A DNA stretch of 64,000 nt, taken from positions 17,702,532-17,766,531 of the forward strand of contig NW_026947503.1 in assembly GCF_034190915.1 (NCBI RefSeq). The letters are read 5' to 3'. The position numbers were made by a program, and so were the translations under genes. The notes beneath the pieces are model-generated. The model was not told where the DNA came from, did not search any database, and saw only the letters and a program-made list of their open reading frames with translations. This document shows positions 22,337-32,154 of this stretch, one piece after another. The first letter of the stretch is position 1, and every line of letters starts with the position of its first letter. This stretch comes from Cavia porcellus (Eukaryota; Chordata; Mammalia; Rodentia; Caviidae).

Positions 22337-22378
22337 TCATATGTCTTCCAATTTTCTTTGTTTGCTGAATTTGTCTAC

Positions 22379-22758
22379 TGTCTTGGTTACTTTTTTTCTT
22401 GTTGAGACAAAATCCCCAGCATCCAAAGTTAGAGGAGGAAAGATTTATTTAGCTTACAGCTTGTGGAGGTTTCAGTCTGTAAACAGCTGGCTTCATGGAA
22501 GAGTGGCATGGCACGGGGCAATTATTCAAGGCTGCATAAGACAACAAAGCGTTAAGAACAAAAAGGGTGTGAGAAGTCTCTTTTCCTCCCTTACATTGTA
22601 AGCAGGCCAGCCCCCCCCCCCCAGGATGGGTATAGCATTCATACCATCATGCCCTTCTCTCGCACAGAATGAGCATGTTTACAAAATGAGGACCCTGGCC
22701 CTCTGCTGAGTGTAAACTTTTAAACCTCTCAACTTGACACAATGTATCAATCATTACA
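22379..22758 (-). mobile_element. MaLR (ORR1-like) LTR, antisense
   Basis: Begins TGTCTTGGTTAC and ends CAATCATTACA. It contains GTTGAGACAAAATCCCCAGC, GGAGGAAAGATTTATTTAGC and GGTTTCAGTCTGTAAACAGC. Imperfect 5 bp flanks are TCTAC/TCCAC. It includes a run of 12 C at 22611-22622. Its 3' end faces that of the LTR at 21942-22336 across about 42 bases. Confidence 0.82.
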
Positions 22759-22899
22759 TCCACCTTGGAAACATACTCTTTCTGAAGGCAATCATGACTT
22801 TAAACTTCTAACCTCTGATTGCTGATAATTTAAATGTGCAATGAACTCTTTAGCACTTCAGGTTTTCTTCTTATTTTCTTTTTTTCTTTTTTCTTTCTT

Positions 22900-22998
22900 T
22901 TTTTTTTTTTTTTTTTTTTAATCAGTACTGGGGATCGAACTCACGGCCATGCACTTGCAAAGCAGGCGCTTATGCAGCTGAGCTAAATCCCCAGCCCC
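22900..22998 (-). mobile_element. ID SINE
   Basis: Antisense ID with T-rich tail, AGTACTGGGGATCGAACTCACGG, GCACTTGCAAAGCAGGCGCTTATGCAGCTGAGCTAAATCCCCAGCCCC. It is full length and moderately diverged. The A box and B box of the Pol III promoter are recognisable. Confidence 0.93.
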
Positions 22999-23004
22999 AA
23001 TTTT

Positions 23005-24200
23005 CTTGTTTTTTTAGTAACAGTCTTTCTAAGCCTAGAATGAGCACGAACTCCAGAAAATTAGTTTATAATCTGAACTATTTCACTTGAACTGTGCTCA
23101 AAATTACTTGATCCTTAGACTTTGTTCTTGGACCAAATAAGTATGTATCAACATTTTTCTTTAAATTTGAATTGTTTTGCCAAATGCTTTTCAGCCCCAT
23201 ATGAAACTCAATTCCAAGCAGACCTACACAGTAGTTATGAATAGACATGGGGATTATTTGGGTGGTCCCAGTCTAGGATTACTTTATGATCCATTTTGCC
23301 ATTCTGTCATACTTTTTTGTGTATGTACTTTTCTTCTTTTATGGTATCAAAGGTCCTTGAGAAGGCAAATAATTTGTGCATTCACCCCAGGGCAGTGTCA
23401 TGCGCCGCACACAAGAAAGGGAGGATAAGTCAGTTTTCAATGACTATAAATGGGACATTGTAACACAGATGTTTCCTCACTGCATAGTTAGAGAAACAGT
23501 TAACTTCATTGTTGGAAGAGCACAAATAAAGCACACAATACATGTAGATAGCCAGCAGATCCTGGAACTCTATCCAAATGGCTCAGGATGTTTTCCTAAA
23601 GCTGCCATTTGCTCTATGCATATACAGGCACACTTAGAATTGATGTGCCCTGGGAGAACTGGCATTCATCAAGGTTTCTAAGCCACTATGCTTTCTATGT
23701 GCCCTAGCTGATGCTTCCTTCAAAAAATGTGAAAGCCCTGCCCATTTTTTCCAGCAACAAAACCCAGAAGTTGCTTCTAGAAAAGTAGAACATACTGGAA
23801 GTGGCGTCAGTTAACACCCAAAAGCAAGAAAATGAAAAAAAAAAAATCACCAGATTATATTTTATATGAAAAATCCACAGTAAATATGATGGCTTGCCTC
23901 TCACTGAAGAAGAATTTTAAAAATTACTATTTGTCCATTTTAGATTTTTTAAAATATCTCTAGTTTTTCCTTACTTTTTCAAAATCTGTCTGGTAAAAAT
24001 GGCAAATGGCAGTAGAGTCTGTGGAAAATTCTTTTGATATTATTTTTAATCTTCTGAGGATAAAGAAGAAAAACAAATATCTTTCTATGGATCTGAGAGA
24101 AGGACCGGATGGGAGAGTTTGGCAGTGTCATGATGTGACCAGAACTTGAGAGAGAGCAGCATGGTGTTGGGGTCTCAGAGGCTTAGAACTGCTCCCCAGA
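23005..24200. other. Unannotated sequence
   Basis: Single-copy-looking DNA. A 101-codon plus frame at 23376-23681 has no recognised domain, and I do not consider it a gene. Confidence 0.5.
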
Positions 24201-24202
24201 GA

Positions 24203-24420
24203 GAGATCCCATTCTTGTTGCACCACCTTCCTGGACTCCACAGCAACATTTGGGAAGAGAAAATACTGCAATGAACAAACTCCAGTGTCTACATTAGGCA
24301 GCATGCTCCATTTACTCTGCGATGTGGAGCAATCAGAGGTAGAATGTTTCTATTCAACTTACTATCCAATAAATTATCCAATAAAATATCATCAGACTGT
24401 ATCATTCAGCTCTTCCATAC
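24203..24420 (+). repeat. Unidentified local repeat, copy A
   Basis: Contains CCCATTCTTGT, then CCACAGCAACATTTGGGAAGAG and AAAAT, later CATTCAGCTCTTCCATAC. The same landmarks recur in the same order at 25501-25800. The family is unknown, possibly an old dispersed element. Confidence 0.55.
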
Positions 24421-25009
24421 AGCACTGATCACATGCACACACTTCTTTGGGATGTGTTAGAAGACCAGAGGACGTTGAGAACTACTGTACTTCCCTTGGA
24501 CGTCGGTCTACCTGGTAGATGTGATATGCATCCTCCCACCTCTGTATTACCTAGTTCCTCTATGGGGAATGGAAACATAGGCAGTTCTTCTGGAGATATG
24601 GTCCAAACTGTAGACAGAGGGCTGAGTTTCCCATGTTAGGAATACAGAAGAGCATGTACACTATCATTAGAAAAATTCTCTTCAAGTTACTAACAACTTG
24701 ATGATGTTAGCCTCAATGGAACCTTATGTTTTCATGCGAGTTTTTATTGTGAATGTGCTTTCTTGGTTACTTTTGCCCTTAGGTTTTGTGGTTATGTAAA
24801 ATAATGTGCTCTTTTGGGATGGCATGAGGCAGCTACCATAACGACGCATTGTAAACTCAATGTTCTAAGGCTGCAAAATTCTATGTCAGTGTTTTGAAAG
24901 CGAGAAAACCAAGCTGATGGCTAGCTTTGACTACCTCTGAAAGTTCCAGGGCAGAATCTCTGCTTGCTTCTTTTAGTGAGGCACTTACTTACCTTGGTTT
25001 ATAAATTCT

Positions 25010-25165
25010 TCATGCCAGTCTCCGCCTCCGCCTTCACAGGGCCTTTTTCCTTTTGTGTAACCTCTCCTCTGTTTAAGAGGACATCAGTCATTAGAATGAG
25101 GGCTCACTGAACCTAGTCTGTCTCATTTCAATCTTTAATTAATCACCTCTGTAAATAATATATTT
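25010..25165 (-). mobile_element. MLT1-like MaLR LTR fragment
   Basis: The antisense MLT1 signature is clear: CTTCACAGGGCCTTTTTCC, AAGAGGACATCAGTCATTAGAATGAGGGCTCAC, TTAATTAATCACCTCTGTAAA. Confidence 0.75.
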
Positions 25166-25500
25166 TCAGTTTCTGGGTTCGCATGAATTGTTTCGGAGGC
25201 ACTGTGAACCTACATAAGAACACCATTGCTAGTACTGAGACCTACAAACCAGCCATAGCTGCTGGCAAACAACATTTTAATAAACCTAAAGCAACAGTAG
25301 AGTCAGTATTAAGTGACTCATTAGTAGCTCAGAAGGCTTCTAAGGAAAGGAAAGCCCTCCTTCCATTATGGGGCTACTGCCACCTGTTGGAAAGTGCCTA
25401 ACCTAGACTGTCTGCATCTAGAAATGGCTTTCCTTCACATGAGCATGTTCATTCTCTAACCATATTTTATATCTCTGACCTTAAAACAAATTACTTTTCT

Positions 25501-25800
25501 GGTCCCCATTCTTTTTTTTTTTTTTTTTTTTTTTTTTTGTCTTTTTCCTTTTTATCGGTACCAGGGATCGAACTCACGACTTCCTGCTTGCAAGGCAGGT
25601 GCTTACGCCACTGAGCTAAACCCCCAGCCCCCTGGTCCCCATTCTTGTGCTTGCCATCCCTAGCAACCCACAGCAACATTTAGGAAGAGAAAATGTTACA
25701 GAAAAATTTTGCATGAATAAAGTAGACGGGATTGCACAGCAAAGAGAGAGCTGCAGAATATACGGCTAGATGTACATCATCAGCTCTTCAGATACGAAAC
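25501..25800 (+). repeat. Unidentified local repeat, copy B
   Basis: After removing the ID at 25514-25631, this reads CCCCATTCTTGTGC...CCACAGCAACATTTAGGAAGAG and AAAAT, ending near CATCAGCTCTTCAGATAC. It parallels copy A about 1.4 kb upstream in direct orientation. Confidence 0.55.
25514..25631 (-). mobile_element. Young ID SINE with 15 bp target duplication
   Basis: Full-length antisense ID: long T run, CTTTTTCCTTTTTATCGGTACCAGGGATCGAACTCACGAC, GCTTGCAAGGCAGGTGCTTACGCCACTGAGCTAAACCCCCAGCCC. Exact 15 bp repeats CTGGTCCCCATTCTT lie at 25499-25513 and 25632-25646. The pure tail and exact flanks indicate a recent insertion. Confidence 0.97.
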
Positions 25801-25809
25801 AAAGAATCT

Positions 25810-26235
25810 TTGAGGTCTAGAGTTTTTGAAGAAATTCATCTTTTATCTAAATAATTGCAAGGTAATTACAAAGCTATTGCACTTTGCAAGTTATCTACAT
25901 AGACCCTTTAGGCCAGTGTAGGGGTGCCTGAATCATTCACATAACCGTTTTATTCTCATTTTACCTCTTGGAGTGGGAAATTTTTGACTTGTTTGATTCT
26001 GGAAGTCAGTCTTTTGACATCGCAGTGTTTTTTCTCTCCAGCTGTTCAACAAAGGCTTATAGAAGTTTGGGAAGCAGGTGAATTTGAGGTAAAAATGTTA
26101 CACGTTTATTTGTTTTAATTATTTGCTGGCGGCATAAGGAGAGAGATAGTCAATTAGGCAGTTAGGCTACCAACCACCAAGATCTTTATAGATTCACACT
26201 TGTACTTTATCCTGATGGAACCCAAACAGGAAACT
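25810..26235. other. Unannotated sequence
   Basis: Nothing recognised. It contains moderately balanced unique DNA with ATTA-type homeodomain cores towards the right. Confidence 0.5.
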
Positions 26236-26239
26236 ATTT

Positions 26240-26640
26240 GTTTAAGGGATTCTAGCATTTTAATTGTCACCAATTCTAGCCATTTCTAGATTGAAAAGCA
26301 AGTGTTGTTTAATTGCCCTCAGCATCTCTAAGCAACAATTAAGAACAGGAAGTGAGAAGCACTGGAGTCCAATTCTAACTCCAAAGGCAATAATTAATGT
26401 GAAGCAAGAGGCACTGCTGATGGGAATTTCCTTCGATTCTGATGACTGACATCGGCTGGATAGTCACTGTGCGCTTCAGTTCAGGCTGCAGCCAGCAGGC
26501 CCTCAATGAGCATTATCAACACTGTAAAATTTTATGCAGTGGAAAATTAAAATGGATGACTAGTTTAAAATCAACAAGATGTAGTTTCATATGGAGCGTT
26601 TACAGAATTAAGTTAAATAATGTATTTGAATAAAAAGACA
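26240..26640. other. Candidate conserved non-coding stretch
   Basis: Repeat-free, balanced composition with many ATTA/TAAT cores (TTTTAATTGTC, TTTAATTGCC, AACAATTAAG, AATAATTAATG). The look is that of mammalian conserved non-coding elements, but conservation cannot be shown from one sequence. Two ~60-codon frames here are not supported as exons. Confidence 0.3.
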
Positions 26641-27159
26641 CAATTTGCTAAACATTAGGACACATTGGCAGCAAATTTCTGGGGTTGAACTTTCTACTGA
26701 TACCTGAAGTGGTTATTATCACAGTGAAGTTTCCCAGGCATTTGCACAAGATGGACAAGACATGGCAGTGTCAGTGTGCTAGAATGCTGCAGCATGGACG
26801 TTTATATGTGAGTTTGGATTCTGTCAAATCAAAGCAGAGTCCAAGAGGTCCCTGTCCAACTATATAGACCTATTTGATTATATAGACTGGACCATGAAAA
26901 GAAAACTTATGGTAGCCACAAAAGACATATCAGAGATATGACTCTACCTTAAGATTTGTGTATGAAGACATTTTAATAATTTCCAACAACTTGTTTCTAA
27001 AACTCAATAAGCTTTTGGGTTTCATTCCTAACTACCACTCAGCAAGTACATGGGCCATACAGACAAACATGAATTTCAATTGAAAAGGTGGTGACATTTA
27101 AGATAACTATTTTTTTAAGCCCAAGCATAAGTTGATTTTGAACTACAAGTTCCTGGCAT

Positions 27160-27600
27160 ATCCCCATGAATCATCAAACTGCCAGCACATATGACACTTG
27201 GTCTAGGCTTTACTGTGGGGACAACTTGCCCTCCCCATCCTGTGGCTGGTCAATGTACTATAAGATGGATCTGCTACCTTCACCCCAGCAGCTCGCAACT
27301 AGTAGCTAAGGAGCTGGGGGATTAACTCCCTGACATAGTTCCTTAGAGGTAACTCTTAGGTGAATTCCCTCACTGTCCTCTGAGCTCCTCAGCGGGATTC
27401 AGCTTTGGTTTCCCACAGTGCCAATTGAATTGAAGTACAAACTTTGCAGCTGACTCCCTTCCCTAGTCTCCCTCTCTTCACGTCCTTTTCTACAACTCCA
27501 CAAGGAGACATTTAGCAAGGTGGCAGTCAGGTTTAGGAGCTTCCTGGAATTATGATTCCAAATGAATAACTTGTACTTCAGTGCTCATCTGGGAACCCAA
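27160..27600 (+). mobile_element. Possible old LTR-like sequence
   Basis: The end of this stretch (TTCAGTGCTCATCTGGGAACCC) recalls LTR 3' ends with CTCTGCTTCTGGGGAACCC. The GC-richer body differs from its surroundings. The identification is tentative and no termini or target duplication were found. Confidence 0.3.
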
Positions 27601-27679
27601 TATCATATTTCCCCTTTTCTTCTGCCTCATCAGATTCATAATGCTGATTTACCATCCGCTAAAGCAGTGTTTACTGTTA

Positions 27680-27775
27680 TGTCCCTGGAGTCTACTATGT
27701 GCCCAGAATGTGCTCAGATCTGCACATAGAATATTTCTGACCCTTAAAGTGACCCTGCAATGGGACTCAGTCATC
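27680..27775 (-). mobile_element. MIR SINE fragment
   Basis: CTACTATGTGCCCAGAATGTGCTCAGATCTGC, then AATATTTCTGACCCTTAAAGTGACCCTGC, fits antisense MIR order (CTATGTGCCAGGCACTGTGCTAAG... then CTCATTTAATCCTCACAACAACCC). Confidence 0.6.
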
Positions 27776-28019
27776 TACCAAGCCATGTCCTGAACTTGCA
27801 TCTTGATATAATCCCTCTGAATTTCACTCTGCCAGTTAAATATTTATATAAGGTGCATTTTGATCAACAAAAGCAATGTGAATGCACCACTTAGCACGAC
27901 TTTCTCTGCTGGCATCAGATGTCTGGGCCCATGCAGAAATGGGACTGTCTGCATGAGGCTCATTTGAGGTCTCCAGTCATTCACTAAAGAGGCAGTTAGG
28001 AATCAGAGAGCGCAGGAAA

Positions 28020-28340
28020 CCTCAGGCAAGGCTGGTTCATTAGTGCCTCTGCTGATTAATCAAGACCTGGCTGCCACTTCACTAAATGCCTCGAGGTGGA
28101 GTTGGAGGCAATCAGCCCTGTGGAAACTGCTTGATTGCTTCTCAAAGTGGCAGTTTTCTTTTGGACACTGCGCTTGTTCCTGTCAGATCTGTATCGTGAC
28201 CTTCAGTGAGGACAACGACCTTACCTCCAAGTGCAAAGTCGATGGGCACACTGTCTCAGAGTCTGCTGCCCAAAGTCAGTCTCAGATGAAGAAACAGCCG
28301 CAGAATCCCTGCATGCAATTAGAGTGTAGCATCAAAAATG
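28020..28340. other. Candidate conserved non-coding stretch
   Basis: Repeat-free and balanced in composition, with several CpGs. It holds a perfect 10 bp palindrome TGATTAATCA at 28053-28062. A 111-codon plus-strand frame at 28043-28378 runs through it without known domain, splice context or start context. I treat it as an enhancer-like candidate, not a gene. Confidence 0.35.
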
Positions 28341-28344
28341 TAGT

Positions 28345-29190
28345 TCAATTATGGCATTTATATTCCTTTTGTTTTTAGCTTAGAACAGACACTCCTTCTG
28401 AACGTGCCAAATGCTTTATTTCGGTCTCTACTTTTAGAGAGTATATCAGAAAACAAAGCGAGTTCTCCCCCTTCCCACAGCGAACAGTCATATAACTGTA
28501 ATAAGAAGCTTTTTGAATAATTTATAATTTACAAACAAAAATCCATCTGATTATGCAGAGATGACAGGCACTCTGCATAACTGTGTATCATCAAAAAAAG
28601 CTTCTTTCTTTGTTTCCATTTTGGTTACTGATTATTTACACAAATTGAAGAGAAGTAACTGTACACTAATACTTTTAAATTATTTCTTAATCTACCTTTT
28701 AATTTTTAAAAACTGTACAAGAAGAAAATATTTATTTTCTGCCAATCATTGGTGATGATGCATTCCAAAGTATCCAAACAGACATTGAAGGGAATGTGCT
28801 TGTTTTTTTAGTTCATTGCTTGTTTTTTTCCTGGGAAGTGAGTGTTTTAGTCCCAGTTTTCTTTTTTACATGGAGAGAATATAATTTGGCCTGGTCATGT
28901 CACCCTCTGGTCTCTTGGCTTGCTATCAAATGTGAAAATGATGGGACTTTTATTTGTTTCTGGGCAAAAAATTAAAACTGATGGTTTGGTTGAGGCCACT
29001 TTGGAAACAAATTGGGAGATATAGACAGAAGGAGTATTAACTCCTCTCAGATAATGCGGGGAGAGGGCTGTAGGGGACCTGACTGAAAGTGATGGTGCAT
29101 GAACCCTTTAAAAAGCCCTCCACTAATGATGGAATTGTGAATTCTCATACTACGTGATTAGAGGTACAAGCTATCTCTAGATCATGGGGG
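28345..29190. other. Unannotated sequence
   Basis: Unique-looking DNA with no recognised repeat. ATTA cores continue to about 28600. Confidence 0.45.
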
Positions 29191-29192
29191 AA

Positions 29193-29365
29193 GTCAAGTG
29201 TGGTGCCACACACTTGTAATCACAGCACTTCGGAGGCAGAGGCAGGAAGAGTGCTGTGAGTTCAAGGCCAGCCTGGTCTACATAGTGACCATAGGACCAG
29301 GATGAGCTACATAGCAAGACCTTGGCAAAAGAAAATAAAAAACAAAAAACAAACAAACAAAAAAG
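29193..29365 (+). mobile_element. B1 SINE, sense
   Basis: Sense B1: GTGTGGTGCCACACACTTGTAATCACAGCACTTCGGAGGCAGAGGCAGG, GAGTTCAAGGCCAGCCTGGTCTACATAGTGACC. A GAGCTACATAGCAAGACC end and an A-rich AAACAAACAAAC tail follow. The 3' half differs from murid B1, with an inserted CATAGGACCAGGATGAG segment. Confidence 0.95.
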
Positions 29366-29369
29366 ATTT

Positions 29370-31920
29370 CCTCAAATTATCCAGAATAATATTTCTCTTT
29401 CTTCACATTACTGATTTGTTTTTAAACTAGATTTTACTCCATGCTGGTTTTGGTAGGCTGCACCAGCATTTGCCAGTATGTGGTTATCAGGTTAAATGGG
29501 AATGTATAATATATATTCATGTAGCAGACACCTGCATTTTCAAAACTCTGTACAAAACATCAGGAGGTAGTAAGAATGTTCACCCTGTGCAGTGTGATGT
29601 TTCTGCCTTTTAGGATGTGGAAATCCATTTGTAAGTAACAGAAAATCACTTTCCTTGGGCCACTGAACCTTCCTATTTGCAAAGACTTTGTTTTCAATAC
29701 GCTCAGACAGGTGTTTTTCCTTTGGGGTGAGTTTCTGGTGGCAGGTGCATGCTTACTAGTTCACTACACTAGAACACTACAGGAAACTGACCACAAAGCA
29801 CTGCACAATTTGTGGTCGTCTGCAAACAGGATTTTTAGAAGAATATTCCCCAACCTTTAGCATCAAGCATGAATTTTAAAATCATTTGGAAGTCCACTAG
29901 TTCTAAAATATGTGCTTCTGTTTTCCACTAGAAATACATCTGAAGTAATATGAGGTCAATAAAAAATGCTTTAACCCCTTGGAGACTATTTTTCTTCACC
30001 TTTTTAAGTCAACAGTAAGAGTGGCTGAAGGAGGAGTACAACCCATTGTGAGATTGGTAGCTGTTGCTCACAGCCTCACAGCATGTGATGAGGATGTTGG
30101 CATTTGCCAGTGAGTGCAGTGTGCAGGGCCTGGGGTCAGATGAAGAGCCTGTGGAAACATTCTGAGCAGAACTAGGACATGGATGATTGACATCATGCTT
30201 GCTCCCGTTAATTCATCATCATGGATGTGATTTCTTGACCTATAACCATTTTGATCAACATTATATGTTGAAGATATATTAGGCCAGTGTTGCTCTAAAT
30301 ATATTTTCGCTACTATTTTACTTGGAAAGCAGTCACTGATTCTTTTTCAAATCCCCAAACCTTGTGAGATGATAAAACTTTTCATTGTGTAATAACCTAC
30401 GGTTATCCTGCCACATTTCCTGGTTTTCAAGTCATCCCATCTTTCCCATATTAGCACATTTCCTGATAGTTTGGAGCAGACAGTCCACCAAGGATATTTC
30501 AGATAAAAATGTCAAGAAAGAAGACACTCCATACTTAGCAATGGTTACTGCCATCTCTCTTCATTTGAGAAATTTGATTTTGTAATAAGGAAAAAACTGC
30601 CCTGTATTGTTGAAGCCAGCTTAAATAATAAATTTGAGCATTTCATAGACTTTATTATGTCAGGGATTTCAATTTATGTGGATAAGAATACATTTCAGGC
30701 TCATATTAAGCGATGAAACATGCCAAGAGGTCCAGAGTTATTTCACCTATAAGGAAAGTATTAGAAAAGCCAAGACATGAGCCAAAGAGAGTTTCCTGGC
30801 CTGCCTCAGCCTCCTCAAAGTAGCCCTCGAAGAGACTGATATGTCTTAGTGTTCATTCACCAGAGCAACAGATACTACTGAAAAAAATCATATAATTATG
30901 ATTTCTATTCCTCTGTTATTGTTTAATCACCTTTTAGATAAGAATAATTGCCCTTTGTGAAGGTCCACAATAAACTAGAGAGAATGGTTCAACCACCATC
31001 ATAGTGAACTACGGAGACAGATATTTTATTCCAAAATTGACTCTTGAACATGCAACTTTATTTTTGGTTATTAAAGTATGAAATTTATGTTTACACAAAT
31101 TAACAAAATCAAAGTTTTTTTTTTTTTATTCAGCAAAAGAGAAATGCTGCATGATCTACTTAAGTTTCAAGCCTTAGGTTTTCAACAGTTTTTGAGATTC
31201 TCATTTATATTGATTTGCAATAACAACAACAAACAGAGAAAAGCCAATGTCAAAATTCAAAATTCTTAAATTGTATTGATTCGTTCTTCAGTGGCTTACT
31301 TAGATTACACCAGAAATGCAAAGAAACAAGCAGTTTGCATTCCTATGAAGGAAGAGGTGAGAAAGGAAAATATTTTTACACTGAGCAAAATTTACAAATT
31401 GTTTACTTTGCATTTGAGCTTCTCTCTTTACATTGAAACTATGCATCTCTCCTACAAGAGAAAGAAAAATAATACAGCCCATTGTCATGTAAAGAATTTG
31501 CAAGATCCTGTAAGGGCCTATCCACCCTGAAGAGATGCCTGGAAGAGGGGGAGGTAGAGAATGACAGAAGGTTTTTGTGGGAGCAGACTGAGGTCTGATG
31601 GTCCCCAGCAGACTGTAGAAGTTAAGCAGTGTCTGTTTCCCTACAGAAGAGAGAGAAAACCGGTAGTTTTTCAGGTCAGTGAGGTTTTCTTCACCTCTGC
31701 TAAGGTTAGTAAAATGCTCTCTTTCTACAGTAATTTAATCTTCGCCCTTCTTGGCAAGGGTAAAGATCTTTCTGATTAGGAAAACTTTTTAGTATCTTTT
31801 GCTATTTCAAATAAATTTAGACAATTTGTCATTGAACTTTTTCCATTGATTACAGAAAACTGTAGTGATAGACAGGAAATAAGATGGACAGAAAATAAGA
31901 TGAGAACAAGCAGAGTGAAG
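29370..31920. other. Unannotated sequence
   Basis: No confident repeat or gene. T run at 31113-31126. Small frames near 31276-31530 overlap on both strands and are not supported. Confidence 0.5.
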
Positions 31921-31924
31921 TTTA

Positions 31925-32150
31925 AAATAGTAATGGCTGCTGCTGTCATTGACTGAGCTCCTCCACTACACGTAGCATCATATACTGTAGTAACTTTCTT
32001 AGAATAGCACAATAGAACTGGGATTAGTACACATATTTTGCAGATGACCAAAATGAAGTCCAAAAAAAAAAAAATTCAAACTATTGCCAAAGACATAAAA
32101 TGTATGTGTTGCAGCTAGGATTTAAACTGGAGTTCTTTGGACATGAAGTC
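31925..32150 (-). mobile_element. MIR SINE
   Basis: Antisense MIR order: TGACTGAGCTCCTCCACTACACGTAGC, ACATATTTTGCAGATGACCAAAATGAAGTCC, AGCTAGGATTTAAACTGGAG. An A run interrupts it at 32060-32072. Confidence 0.7.
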
Positions 32151-32154
32151 AGAT

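Noticed and set aside
25514..25631. tRNA-Ala gene
   Set aside because: A and B boxes are present, but there is a poly(A) tail, target duplications and no closing acceptor stem. It is an ID SINE.
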